Source: Variovorax paradoxus
GTDB taxonomy: Bacteria > Pseudomonadota > Gammaproteobacteria > Burkholderiales > Burkholderiaceae_C
Direction: 5' to 3'
DNA length: 64,000 nt
Assembly: GCF_018614915.1 (NCBI RefSeq)
Contig: NZ_JAGGNU010000005.1
Location: 120,514 to 184,513, forward strand
This document shows, piece after piece, positions 1 through 8,767 of this stretch (position 1 is the first letter of the stretch; each line of letters begins with the position of its first letter). The notes under the pieces are model-generated. The model was not told where the DNA came from. It searched no databases and saw only the letters and a program-made list of their open reading frames with translations. Made by a program: the position numbers and the translations under genes.

Positions 1-2131
1 CGATCGCGGCAATGAAGTCGTGCGCGATCTGCGTGGCGGCGGTGGCATCGCCGAGGTTGGTGGTCGGCGTCGCGGCGACCACCACGCCAGCCGGCGCCTT
101 GCGCGGATCGTCGCCGACGCCCAGCGTCGCAAGCAGTTGCACGCCCTCGCCCACGGCGCAGATCGCCTTGCAGTGCTTGTAGGCCTCGAGCACGAAGTGC
201 AGCGCTTCGCCGTTGCCAACCAGCGCCCGGACGCCCTGCGCGCCGGCAGGCACCAGCACGGCATCGAACATGACCGAGGGCATGTTGGCGAAGGTGGCGT
301 CGACGTCGAGCTGGCGCTTCGAGGCGCTGGCGACGGTGCCGAGCCGGGGGCCGACCACCTTGCATTGCGCTCCGGCCTGCTCGATCGCGTCGCGGATCGG
401 CTTCAGCGAGGCCGAGTCGATGCCGTCCGCCACCAGGATCGCGACCTTGCGCGTCCTGATCGAGCCGTCGCCGGTGTCGACCATGCTGAGCGCGCGCGAT
501 TCCTCGATCGGCAGCGACATGCGGTGTTCGCGGTAGCCCGCCCGGCCGGCGGCCGCCTTCGCATCGGGCGCGTTGATGCCCAGCGGTTCGGCCACGCGGC
601 GCGCAAGCTTCTCGTCGACGTGCGCGAGGTTGTCCACCATGCGCTGGCGGATCGCCGGCGTCTCGACCTTCGACAGCTCGAAGCGGAAGGCCGCGATGAC
701 GTGCTCCTTCTCGGCCGCGCTCTGGCTGTTGAAGAAGAGCCGCGCCTGCGTGAAGTGGTCGTCGAAGGAGGGGTTGCGGCGCCGCAGCTTGGGCGGGTCG
801 ATCTCCTCGGGGAAGGACTGGAAGCCGACGCTCGCGCCGTCGATGCGGAATTCCTTGCCGTCGATGAGTGAGTGCGGTTCGTAAGCCACCTGGCTGCGCG
901 CGATGGTCTGGCGGTGCATGCCGTCGCGCTGGAAGTTGTGGAAGGGGCACACGCTCCGGTTGATCGGCAGCTCGTGGAAGTTGGCGCCGCCCAGGCGCGA
1001 GATCTGCGTGTCGGTGTAGGAGAAGAGTCGGCCCTGCAGCAGCGGATCGTTCGAGAAGTCGATGCCCGGCACCACGTGACCCGGGTGGAAGGCCACCTGC
1101 TCGGTCTCGGCGAAGAAGTTGTCGGGGTTGCGGTTGAGCACCAGGCGGCCGATGCGCTGCACCGGCACCATCTCCTCGGGCACGATCTTGGTCGGGTCCA
1201 GCAGGTCGAAGCCGAAGGCATGCTCCTTGTCCTGCGGGATCATCTGCACGCCGAGCTCCCATTCGGGAAAGTCGCCGCGCTCGATGGCCTCCCACAGGTC
1301 GCGCCGGTGGAAGTCGGCGTCCTTGCCGGCGATCTTCTGCGCCTCGTCCCAGGCCAGGCCGTGGATGCCGAGCTTGGGCTTCCAGTGGAACTTGACGAAG
1401 TGGCTCTCGCCGCGCGCATTGACGAAGCGGAAGGTGTGGACACCGAAGCCTTCCATCATGCGCAGGCTGCGCGGGATCGCGCGGTCCGACATGATCCACA
1501 TCAGCATGTGGGTGGTCTCGGGCATCAGCGAGGCGAAGTCCCAGAAAGTGTCGTGCGCGCTCGCCGCCTGCGGCATCTCGTGGTGCGGCTCCGGCTTCAC
1601 CGCATGGATCAGGTCGGGAAACTTGATCGCGTCCTGGATGAAGAACACCGGGATGTTGTTGCCCACCAGGTCGTAGTTGCCCTCGCGGGTGTAGAACTTG
1701 ACCGCGAAGCCGCGCACGTCGCGCACCGTGTCGGCCGAGCCGCGCGAGCCCGCCACGGTCGAGAAGCGCACGAACACGGGCGTCTTCACCGCCGGGTCCT
1801 GCAGGAAGTCAGCGCAGGTGAACTGCGACATCGACTTGTAGACCTCGAAATAGCCGTGTGCCGCCTCGCCGCGCGCGTGCACCACGCGCTCCGGAATGCG
1901 CTCGTGGTCGAAGTGCGTGATCTTCTCGCGCAGGATGAAGTCCTCGAGCAGCGTCGGCCCGCGCACGCCTGCTTTCAGCGAGTTGTGGTTGTCCGGGATC
2001 TGCAATCCCTGGTTGGTACTGAGCCGCGGGGTGTTTTCGCTCGTGAAGGCGGCCAGTTGCTCCTGCTTGGCATTGCTGCCGTCGCCCACCTTGGGTCGAC
2101 GGGCCGCGGCCGCCTTGTTCTGTGGCCTCAT
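1..2131 (-). CDS. katE: Large-subunit catalase (HPII type), 3' end outside window
   Basis: Monofunctional haem catalase that breaks hydrogen peroxide down to water and oxygen in the cytoplasm. Translation begins at ATG 2131 and stays open for 710 codons to the window edge, so the C-terminus is missing. Visible landmarks are the distal haem histidine in RVVHARG (about residue 85), the FSTVAGSRGSADTVRD stretch, NNIPVFF with the active-site asparagine, and the proximal tyrosine in GRLFSYTDTQ. After the catalase core comes a second domain starting near RKVAILVADGID that looks like the DJ-1/PfpI-type extension of HPII enzymes, which fits the length. It is preceded 51 bases upstream by a small membrane-peptide gene on the same strand. 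Family assignment is very secure; the symbol assumes the large-subunit clade. Confidence 0.95.
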   Translation of the reverse strand, partial: MRPQNKAAAARRPKVGDGSNAKQEQLAAFTSENTPRLSTNQGLQIPDNHNSLKAGVRGPTLLEDFILREKITHFDHERIPERVVHARGEAAHGYFEVYKSMSQFTCADFLQDPAVKTPVFVRFSTVAGSRGSADTVRDVRGFAVKFYTREGNYDLVGNNIPVFFIQDAIKFPDLIHAVKPEPHHEMPQAASAHDTFWDFASLMPETTHMLMWIMSDRAIPRSLRMMEGFGVHTFRFVNARGESHFVKFHWKPKLGIHGLAWDEAQKIAGKDADFHRRDLWEAIERGDFPEWELGVQMIPQDKEHAFGFDLLDPTKIVPEEMVPVQRIGRLVLNRNPDNFFAETEQVAFHPGHVVPGIDFSNDPLLQGRLFSYTDTQISRLGGANFHELPINRSVCPFHNFQRDGMHRQTIARSQVAYEPHSLIDGKEFRIDGASVGFQSFPEEIDPPKLRRRNPSFDDHFTQARLFFNSQSAAEKEHVIAAFRFELSKVETPAIRQRMVDNLAHVDEKLARRVAEPLGINAPDAKAAAGRAGYREHRMSLPIEESRALSMVDTGDGSIRTRKVAILVADGIDSASLKPIRDAIEQAGAQCKVVGPRLGTVASASKRQLDVDATFANMPSVMFDAVLVPAGAQGVRALVGNGEALHFVLEAYKHCKAICAVGEGVQLLATLGVGDDPRKAPAGVVVAATPTTNLGDATAATQIAHDFIAAI

Positions 2132-2182
2132 TCAGGATTCCTTCGTTTCTTTTGCAATGCGGCGCCCGGAGGCGCCGCAAGA

Positions 2183-2329
2183 TCAGCTGACTTCCGCGTC
2201 GAAGAACGCGTCCAGTGCGTTGACCACCGCCACCAGGCCGACGATGCCCGCCACCGCCAGAACGGTCCAGAGCAGCACATCGTCGAACCAGGCAGCTCCG
2301 AGCGCGCCGAACAGCGAGGAAAGCTCCAT
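2183..2329 (-). CDS. 48-residue single-pass membrane peptide upstream of katE
   Basis: Short ORF from ATG 2329, chosen because a GGAG motif sits about six bases upstream; an in-frame start at 2368 would add 13 unlikely residues. The product has an amphipathic N-terminus (MELSSLFGALGAAWFDD), one strongly hydrophobic helix of about 20 residues (roughly 19-37), and an acidic tail ending DAFFDAEVS. I do not recognise a family. Its position directly before katE in the same direction suggests co-transcription and a peroxide-stress setting, but that is inference. It could also be a spurious ORF, although the clear ribosome site and clean transmembrane helix argue for a real peptide. Confidence 0.5.
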   Translation of the reverse strand: MELSSLFGALGAAWFDDVLLWTVLAVAGIVGLVAVVNALDAFFDAEVS

Positions 2330-2566
2330 GTTTCGCTCCAGGTCATTGGTGGGGGGACGCTTCGACAAGCGCTGCAGGCCGCCTGCAAGCGATGCATGAG
2401 CTTAGGGTCCGCACCGCCCGGACCCCGTAGTGGCCGCGCGCTCGGGTGTGTGGGAGCGGCGAGGAGTCCGCAGTAGGACCGCGCTGACGGCTTCGTGGGC
2501 ATGCCTACGCCGCTTCGCGACGCCCCGCCCATGCGCTTTGGCCGTGGCGCCCTATAGGATCGGGGC

Positions 2567-3385
2567 ATGCTCATCAAAATCGGCTTCGACATCGAACTGG
2601 GTGTCACGGCGCCCACGGCGCTGATCTACATGCTGCAGGTGCATCCCTCGCGTGCCATCGACGTCGTGGACGGCGAGCACCTCACGATCAGTCCGCCGCT
2701 CCACACGGACCATTACCGCGACGCCTTCGACAACCATTGCGCGCGCGTGCAGGTGCCGGCGGGCGTCGGCAGCGTGCGCCTGCGCAACGAGGCCACCGTC
2801 TTCGACACCGGCTGGGCCGATCCGGTCGACCTGGGCGCCGTCGAGCGCATGCCGGGCGACCTGCCGGTGGAAACGCTTCCCTTCCTGCTGCCCAGCCGCT
2901 ACTGCGAGGTCGACAGCGAACTGCTCCAGTTCGCCTGGGACACCTTCGGGCAGGTGCCCAAGGGCTGGCCGCTCGTGCAGGCGATCTGCGACTACGTGCA
3001 CCAGCACCTGCGCTTCGACTACCAGCGCGCGCGCGCCACCCGCACCGCGCTGGAAGCTTGGCGCGAGCGCGTCGGCGTGTGCCGCGACTTCACCCACCTG
3101 GCGATCACGCTGTGCCGCTGCATGAACATCCCGGCGCGCTACGTCACCGGCTATCTCGGCGACATCGGGATTCCGCCGGTGCCCTATCCGATGGATTTCA
3201 GCGCCTGGTTCGAGGTCTACCTCGGCGAGCGCTGGCACATCTTCGATGCGCGCCACAACACGCCGCGCATCGGCCGCATCATGATCGCGCGCGGCCGCGA
3301 CGCGGCCGACGTGCCGATCACCATGGTGTTCGGCGCCAACACGCTGCAGCGCTTCGAAGTGACGACAGATGAGCTGGCTGGCTGA
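2567..3385 (+). CDS. Transglutaminase-like cysteine protease family protein
   Basis: A 272-residue protein of the transglutaminase-core superfamily (COG1305 type). The nucleophile motif is GVCRDFTHLA with Cys at about 172, followed by CMNIPARYVTGYLGDIG, and the acidic residue falls in HIFDARHN near 227. The position that holds the catalytic histidine in classical members (HAW) reads SAW here (Ser about 212, in MDFSAWFEVYL). I recall this variant in related proteobacterial proteins but cannot confirm it here, so activity is uncertain. There is no signal peptide, so it is probably cytoplasmic. A TATAGGAT stretch lies 16 bases before the ATG. It converges on ligD with a gap of three bases. Confidence 0.85.
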   Translation: MLIKIGFDIELGVTAPTALIYMLQVHPSRAIDVVDGEHLTISPPLHTDHYRDAFDNHCARVQVPAGVGSVRLRNEATVFDTGWADPVDLGAVERMPGDLPVETLPFLLPSRYCEVDSELLQFAWDTFGQVPKGWPLVQAICDYVHQHLRFDYQRARATRTALEAWRERVGVCRDFTHLAITLCRCMNIPARYVTGYLGDIGIPPVPYPMDFSAWFEVYLGERWHIFDARHNTPRIGRIMIARGRDAADVPITMVFGANTLQRFEVTTDELAG

Positions 3386-3388
3386 AGC

Positions 3389-5947
3389 TCAATCGGCCGG
3401 CGGCTCGTAGCCCAGCGTCTTCATCGCCGTCGCCAGGCCCTTGCGGCTCTTCTCCATCGCGGCCCAGGGCTCGTTGCCGATGGCGATGCGCTCGCCGATG
3501 TTCCGCACCTGCCATTGCGAGGCGCTCTGCAGCCCGGCCAGCTCGTCCCATTCGAGCGGCACCGAAACACCCAGCCCCGGACGCGAACGCGCCGACCAGG
3601 CGCTGACCGTGGTGGCGCCGAAGCCGTTGCGCAGGTAGTCGACGAAGATCTTGCCGACCCGGTTGCGCGGCCCGCTCTTGGCGACGAAGCGTTCGGGAAT
3701 TGTCTGGGCCAGGTGCTGCACCACCGCCTGCGAGAAGCCCTTGACCGCGTCCCAGCCGTAGTTGCGCCGGAGCGGCACCACCACGTGCAGGCCCTTGCCG
3801 CCGCTGGTCTTCAGGAAGGCCGGCAGGCCGAGCTCGTCGAGCAGCGTGCGCACCAGCATCGCGGCGTCCAGCATCTTTTCCCATGCCACGCCCTCGCCCG
3901 GGTCCAGGTCGAAGGTCATGCGGTCCGGCTTGTCGATGGCGTTCGAGGTGGCGTTCCAGGTATGCAGCTCGATGACGTTCATCTGCGCCGCAGAGAGCAC
4001 GCCGCGCGCGCTGTCGATCTGCAGCAGCGGGTCGTGGTCGGGATCGAGCTCCGGCGGCAGCAGCCGGACGCCGGCCAGCTCGTTCTGGTTCGCATGCTTC
4101 TGGAAGAACAGCTCGCCGCCCACGCCTTCGGGGGCGCGCACCAGCGCCACCGGCCGGCTCTTCAGGTGCGGCAGCAAGAGCGCCGACACCTGGTCGTAGA
4201 AGGCGACCAGCTCGCCCTTGGTGATGCCGCTCTTCTTGTCGATCACGCGCTCGGCATGGGTGATGCGCAGGTCCATGGTACGGGTCGCTCCTTTGCTGCT
4301 GCTGTTGCCGTTGCCGCTGCGCGCGGCCGCCGGCCCGGGCGGCGCCTGCGCCGTCTCGCGGCGGATCTCGGTGGCCGGCTTGTCGCTGCGCAGGCCCTGG
4401 AAGACCGAGTGGCGGATGCGGTGGTCGCGCGTCCATTCGCCGAACGCGACCTCGGCCACCAGCTTCGGCCTGACCCATTGGGCCTTGACGCCGGCGGGCC
4501 GCTGGTCGAACGGGCAGTTCTCGATCGCCAGCTTGTCGAGCCTGGACTTGATGTCCGCCAGGCGATCGGCATCGAAGCCGGTGCCGACATTGCCGCAGTA
4601 CCGCAGCGCCCCCCGGTCGTCGTACACGCCGAGCAGCAGCGAACCGAAGCCGGCGCGCGCGCCCTTGGGCGCCGTGTAGCCGCCGATCACGAACTCCTGC
4701 CGCTGCTGGCTCTTGAGCTTGATCCAGGTCGGGGACCGGCGCGAGACGTAGCCCGAACCCTTCAGCTTGCCGATGATCCCCTCGAAGCCGCGCTGCGCCG
4801 AAGTGGCCAGGAGCTCGCGCGGCGCCACCTCGAAGGCCTCGGAAAGCCGCAGCGCGGGCGGCGGCTTCCGGCCCAGCAGCTTCGCCAGCCGCGCGCGCCG
4901 TTCCTCCACCGGCAGCTGGCGCAGGTCGAGGCCGTCGAGAAAAGGCGCATCGAAGAGCCAGTAGACGATCGAGGCGGTGGCGTTGCGGTCGAAGGCGTTC
5001 TGCAGCGCCTGGAAGTCGGGCGCGCCGCTCTCGCCTTCGACCACGATCTCGCCGTCGAGCCAGGCCGAGCGCGTGGGGAGCCCGGCGAGCGATTTCACGA
5101 GGCCGGGCAGCCTCGCGCTCCAGTCGTGGCCGTTGCGCGTGATGCATTGCACCTTGTCGCCGTCGATGCGCGCCAGCAGGCGATAGCCGTCGAACTTGAG
5201 CTCGTAGAGCCAGTCGCCGGGCGCAGCGGGCGGCGTTGCGACCAGCGTGGCGAGCTGAGGTTGCAGGCTGCGGGGCAACACGGCCTCGGGCGCGTCCTTC
5301 TCTTCTTTCTTCTCTTCCTCCTTCTCTTCCTTCTCCTTCGCGGCGGGGTGCGGCGGCATCGGGTCGTCGTCGACGCCGCGGCCGCTGATCACGCTGTCGG
5401 GCAGCGCCTCCACCACGTCGAAGTCGGCCAGGGGGCGCGCCTCCTCGTCATCCTCCTTGATCAGCAGCCAGGGCTCCTGCTTCTCGCCCTTGCCGCGCAT
5501 GCGCACCAGCGTCCAGCGGCCGCGCAGTTTGTCGCCGTGCAGCTCGATCTTGAGCTTGCCCGCCGCCAGCCCCTGGCGCGCATCGCCTTCGGCCGCCCAT
5601 TCGCCGCGGTCCCAGACGATCACCGTCCCGGCGCCGTACTGCTTGGGCGGGATGGTGCCTTCGAAGTCGGCGTAGGAAACCGGATGGTCTTCGACGTGCA
5701 CCGCCATGCGCTTGACGCCCGGATCGAGGCAGGGTCCCTTGGGCACGGCCCAGCTCTTGAGCGTGCCGTCGAGCTCGAGCCGGAAGTCGTAGTGCAGCCG
5801 GCTCGCATGGTGCTTCTGGACCACGAAGGAATGCCCGCCGCGGCGCGCGCGGCCGGCCTGGTGCGGCTCGGGCGTCTTGGTGAAATCGCGCTTGCGCTGA
5901 TACGGCGCGAGGGCCTCGCGCGGTGCGGGGGTTCTGGACGGGGCCAT
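3389..5947 (-). CDS. ligD: ATP-dependent DNA ligase D (phosphoesterase-ligase-polymerase)
   Basis: Multifunctional end-joining ligase for bacterial non-homologous end joining. The N-terminal 3'-phosphoesterase module contains HYDFRLELDG and KRMAVHVEDHP. A charged Lys/Glu linker follows at about residues 203-217. The adenylating ligase module has the catalytic lysine in YELKFDGYRLL (about residue 251) and continues with LDGEIVV and the GFEGIIGKLKGSGY region. The primase-polymerase module makes up the last 300 residues (LHTWNATSNAIDKPDRMTFDLDPGEGV, LHVVVPL). The length of about 850 residues fits the three-domain Pseudomonas-type enzyme. ATG 5947 has a GAGG 11 bases upstream; a GTG at 5971 in the same frame is the alternative. 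No Ku gene is adjacent. Confidence 0.93.
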   Translation of the reverse strand: MAPSRTPAPREALAPYQRKRDFTKTPEPHQAGRARRGGHSFVVQKHHASRLHYDFRLELDGTLKSWAVPKGPCLDPGVKRMAVHVEDHPVSYADFEGTIPPKQYGAGTVIVWDRGEWAAEGDARQGLAAGKLKIELHGDKLRGRWTLVRMRGKGEKQEPWLLIKEDDEEARPLADFDVVEALPDSVISGRGVDDDPMPPHPAAKEKEEKEEEKKEEKDAPEAVLPRSLQPQLATLVATPPAAPGDWLYELKFDGYRLLARIDGDKVQCITRNGHDWSARLPGLVKSLAGLPTRSAWLDGEIVVEGESGAPDFQALQNAFDRNATASIVYWLFDAPFLDGLDLRQLPVEERRARLAKLLGRKPPPALRLSEAFEVAPRELLATSAQRGFEGIIGKLKGSGYVSRRSPTWIKLKSQQRQEFVIGGYTAPKGARAGFGSLLLGVYDDRGALRYCGNVGTGFDADRLADIKSRLDKLAIENCPFDQRPAGVKAQWVRPKLVAEVAFGEWTRDHRIRHSVFQGLRSDKPATEIRRETAQAPPGPAAARSGNGNSSSKGATRTMDLRITHAERVIDKKSGITKGELVAFYDQVSALLLPHLKSRPVALVRAPEGVGGELFFQKHANQNELAGVRLLPPELDPDHDPLLQIDSARGVLSAAQMNVIELHTWNATSNAIDKPDRMTFDLDPGEGVAWEKMLDAAMLVRTLLDELGLPAFLKTSGGKGLHVVVPLRRNYGWDAVKGFSQAVVQHLAQTIPERFVAKSGPRNRVGKIFVDYLRNGFGATTVSAWSARSRPGLGVSVPLEWDELAGLQSASQWQVRNIGERIAIGNEPWAAMEKSRKGLATAMKTLGYEPPAD

Positions 5948-6046
5948 GCGGTGGAAATCCTCGGCCGCCACCGTAGGCCGGGCCGCTCGCGCCGGGTGTA
6001 GGAACGCAGCGGTGCGCTGCGTAAGGGCCGGGCCTCGACGTCGAGG

Positions 6047-6331
6047 TCAGCGCGCGCCGTCGGGCCGCAGCATCAGCCTGCCGTCGGGGCCCCGCTCGCA
6101 GGTGCCCGCGAGGGTGTCGGCGCGCCGCCCCGGCATCTCGAAACGCGCGCCCTCGGCCTGGCCGGTGCAGGCGTCGAGCGCTTCCGTGGGCGCACCGCGA
6201 TGGGCGAAGGGCGGCATCGAAGCGCCGGGCCCGGGCGGTGGCGCGAACGGCGGCGGTGGGGGCGGCAGCATGATGCAGCCCGTCAAGGTTGCGGCCAGCA
6301 GGACGGCCGTGCAGGCGAATGTCGTTTTCAT
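6047..6331 (-). CDS. Small proline-rich lipoprotein
   Basis: A 94-residue protein with a classical lipoprotein signal: MKTTFACTAVLLAATLTGC, with the lipobox LTGC giving Cys 19 as the lipidated residue. The mature part opens with a run of prolines (MLPPPPPPFAPPPGPG) and then a hydrophilic domain with two further cysteines. No family is recognised. It lies 75 bases downstream of the BaeR-like regulator on the same strand, so it may be the last gene of that operon. The sensor kinase of that operon also carries proline-rich stretches in its periplasmic part, which makes a functional link conceivable but unproven. Confidence 0.7.
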   Translation of the reverse strand: MKTTFACTAVLLAATLTGCIMLPPPPPPFAPPPGPGASMPPFAHRGAPTEALDACTGQAEGARFEMPGRRADTLAGTCERGPDGRLMLRPDGAR

Positions 6332-6406
6332 TCGTTCATCCGGATTGAAGGATGAAGAAGTGTGCGAATCGACTTGGGAGAAATCTGGGAAGCTTCGCCG
6401 CCGGCA

Positions 6407-7123
6407 CTAAGGGTCTGTTAGCAGACCCTGGTCCAGCGGCACTTCGAACGCAAAGCCGACGCCGTAGACGGAGCGAATCCAGTCGTGCGAAGGCGCGGCG
6501 GACGAGAGCTTGCGGCGCAGGTTCTTGATGTGGCTGTCGACCGCGCGCTCGGACACGTCGGCATCGTCGTCGTAGGCCAGCTCCAGCAGCCTGGCGCGCG
6601 AGAAGATGCGCCCAGGCTGGCGCGACATCACCTGCAGCAAGCGAAACTCGCGCCGCGTCAGGTTCAACGGCGTGCCGTTCAGCGACGCACGCCAATGCGC
6701 GTCGTCGAGCTGCAAGGCAGCCGTCCCCTCGTTGTCTGCCGCCCCTTCGGCTTGGGTGCGCCGCAGGACGGCACGGACGCGCGCGACGACTTCGCGCGGC
6801 GAGAAGGGCTTGCACACGTAGTCGTCGGCGCCCAGTTCCAGTCCGACCAGGCGGTCGACCTCCTCGACGCGCGCGGTGAGCATGATGATCGGGTGCTGCG
6901 TGTGCGCGCGCGCCTGCCGCAGCACGCTCAGGCCGTCGAGGCCGGGCAGCATGATGTCCAGCAGGGTGAGCGCGGGCGGCGCCGTGAGCATGCGCTCGAG
7001 CGCGCCGTGGCCGTCGGCCACATGCTCGGTCTCGTAGCCGGCGTGGCGCAGGTAGTCCTGCAGCACCGAGGCGATGTCGGCTTCGTCTTCGACGATGAGG
7101 ATGCGGATGCGGATGCGGCTCAT
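6407..7123 (-). CDS. OmpR/BaeR-type response regulator
   Basis: A DNA-binding response regulator of about 238 residues. The receiver domain shows ILIVEDEADIA, the phospho-acceptor aspartate in LTLLDIMLPG and the conserved lysine in DDYVCKPFSPREV. The winged-helix output domain follows (LTRREFRLLQVMSRQPGRIFSRARLLE, ERAVDSHIKNLRRKL). I take ATG 7123 as the start because it overlaps the stop codon of the upstream sensor kinase (ATGA), a typical translational coupling. It is phosphorylated by the adjacent kinase and likely controls envelope or efflux functions by analogy with BaeR; the target genes are not visible here. Confidence 0.9.
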   Translation of the reverse strand: MSRIRIRILIVEDEADIASVLQDYLRHAGYETEHVADGHGALERMLTAPPALTLLDIMLPGLDGLSVLRQARAHTQHPIIMLTARVEEVDRLVGLELGADDYVCKPFSPREVVARVRAVLRRTQAEGAADNEGTAALQLDDAHWRASLNGTPLNLTRREFRLLQVMSRQPGRIFSRARLLELAYDDDADVSERAVDSHIKNLRRKLSSAAPSHDWIRSVYGVGFAFEVPLDQGLLTDP

Positions 7124-8673
7124 GACGCTTGCACCAGCGGAAGCCACATGGTGATCCCCACGCCGCCGAGCGGAGACGCCGAGGCGTCGATCTCGCCGCC
7201 GTGCGCCTCGACCGTGGCGCGGCAGATCGACAGGCCGAGACCGGAGCCGCCCAGCGTGCGGTTGCGCGAGCCTTCGGCCCGGAACAGGCGCTCGAAAAGC
7301 CGCGGCAGCTCACCGGCCATGACGCCCGGGGCGCTGTCGTCGAAGCGCAGCACCAGCCGCTGCGCGCCGCCGCTGCCCTCGACGGCCGCGCCGATGTGCA
7401 GCGCGCCGCCGGCATCGGTGTAGGAGAGCGTGTTTTCGAGCAGGTTCATGAAGACCTGGTGCAGCCTGTGGGCGTCGCCCTCGACCATTGGTTGCGATTG
7501 GGCCGCCAAAGCGTCGACCGCCTGCGCATCCACCGCGATGCGGTGCTGGACGAAGCGGTCGTGCGTCGCGGCGAGGACCTCCTTCAGCAGCACGAGCGGG
7601 AAAACGGAGCTTCGGGTGAGCGATTCGACCCGGGGATCGCGCATGCTGCTGCGCAGGTCGTCGACCAGCTGGCCCAGCCGCATGACCTGCCGGTGCAGCC
7701 GCAACGCGGTGCGGTCATCGAAGCTGCGCACGCCGTCCTGCAAGGCCTCGATCTCGGCGCGCATGGCGGCGAGCGGCGTGCGCAGCTCGTGCGCCACGTC
7801 GGCCAGCCAGGCGCGGCGCGAAGTCTCGACCGTGTCCAGGCGCTCGGCCATGTTGTTGAAGGTGCGGCCCAGCAGGGCCAGCTCGTCCGAGCCGCGCACC
7901 TGCACGCGCGTGCCGAGCCGTCCGCGCGCCACGTCCTGCGCACCCTGCGTGAGCGCATCGATCGGGCTGAGCCAGCGCCGCGCCAGCTGCCAGGACAGTA
8001 CCAGCGCGACGACCAGGCCGACCAGGCCGGTCAGCAAGATCACGCCCGACTGGCGCGCGAAGAAGACACGGTCGGCCTCGCTGTCGAGCCCTTCGACGGG
8101 CGCCAGCACCAGTTCGCCAATGACGAGGTGCCCGCGCCGTATCGGCAGCCGGGCCGCCGAAGCCAGGTTGACGCTGGCCCCGGCGACCCGTGCGCCGGTC
8201 GCGTCCACCACGCCCAGCCGCTGATAGATCGAATCCGCTGCTTCTCGCGGATCGGAGAAGAAGCCGGGCGCAGGCGGAGGCATGTAGCGCCTCGGCAAGA
8301 GCTCCAGCTGCGGCGGAAAGCCGGGCGGCGGCGGCGGACGGTCTTCGAAGCGCGGCGGCCGCGCGTACCAGGGCGGCAGCCGCGCATCGTCGGCTTCGCG
8401 CGGCTCCACCTGTGCCGTGCCCGGGTCTCCCATCTGCAGCCGGTGCCAAGCACCCTCGTCCTTGCGCAGCTTGTCCCAGCTGCCGTTGGCGGCGTAGTGC
8501 TTCTGCAGCAGCTGCGCCAGCCAGTCCATGCGCCGGATCTCGATCTCCGCGACGTAGGGCCCGAGGCCGCGCTGCAGCGCGAAGATGGAAAAGGCCGCCG
8601 AGAGCAGCAGCAGCACCACCAGCAAGGTAGCGAGCGCGAAGAAGATTTTTCTGCTGAGCGTCAGGCGTGGCAT
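7120..8673 (-). CDS. BaeS-like sensor histidine kinase
   Basis: A membrane histidine kinase of 517 residues. From ATG 8673 the order is a first transmembrane helix (KIFFALATLLVVLLLLSAAF), a periplasmic domain with proline-rich stretches (RPPPPPGFPP and MPPPAPGFF), a second helix (VILLTGLVGLVVALVLSW), HAMP, the dimerisation helix with the phospho-acceptor histidine in ADVAHELRTPLAAM, and a catalytic domain with N-box FMNLLENTLSY and G-box GGSGLGLSIC. It is coupled to its regulator by a four-base overlap. Longer in-frame starts upstream translate into arginine/proline-rich sequence that looks like noise, so the start before the first helix is preferred. The signal it senses is unknown. Confidence 0.9.
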   Translation of the reverse strand: MPRLTLSRKIFFALATLLVVLLLLSAAFSIFALQRGLGPYVAEIEIRRMDWLAQLLQKHYAANGSWDKLRKDEGAWHRLQMGDPGTAQVEPREADDARLPPWYARPPRFEDRPPPPPGFPPQLELLPRRYMPPPAPGFFSDPREAADSIYQRLGVVDATGARVAGASVNLASAARLPIRRGHLVIGELVLAPVEGLDSEADRVFFARQSGVILLTGLVGLVVALVLSWQLARRWLSPIDALTQGAQDVARGRLGTRVQVRGSDELALLGRTFNNMAERLDTVETSRRAWLADVAHELRTPLAAMRAEIEALQDGVRSFDDRTALRLHRQVMRLGQLVDDLRSSMRDPRVESLTRSSVFPLVLLKEVLAATHDRFVQHRIAVDAQAVDALAAQSQPMVEGDAHRLHQVFMNLLENTLSYTDAGGALHIGAAVEGSGGAQRLVLRFDDSAPGVMAGELPRLFERLFRAEGSRNRTLGGSGLGLSICRATVEAHGGEIDASASPLGGVGITMWLPLVQAS

Positions 8674-8767
8674 CGGATGGGGGTTCGGCGCAAGGCCGCA
8701 TTCTGCGGCACGCCTGGGCGCCGTTCTGTCGGAAGGGGGTGGCGGATGCCGGCCTACGCAGTTCCGA

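Noticed and set aside
2405..2425. GGGTCCG/CGGACCC inverted repeat between the small membrane gene and the transglutaminase gene
   Set aside because: A seven-base stem without T-tract in a GC-rich gap; it could arise by chance and has no clear role.
3515..6001. A long open frame of 828 codons on the plus strand opposite ligD
   Set aside because: Its product is low-complexity His/Ala/Arg/Leu-rich, typical of antisense reading through GC-rich DNA, while ligD on the other strand has complete domains.
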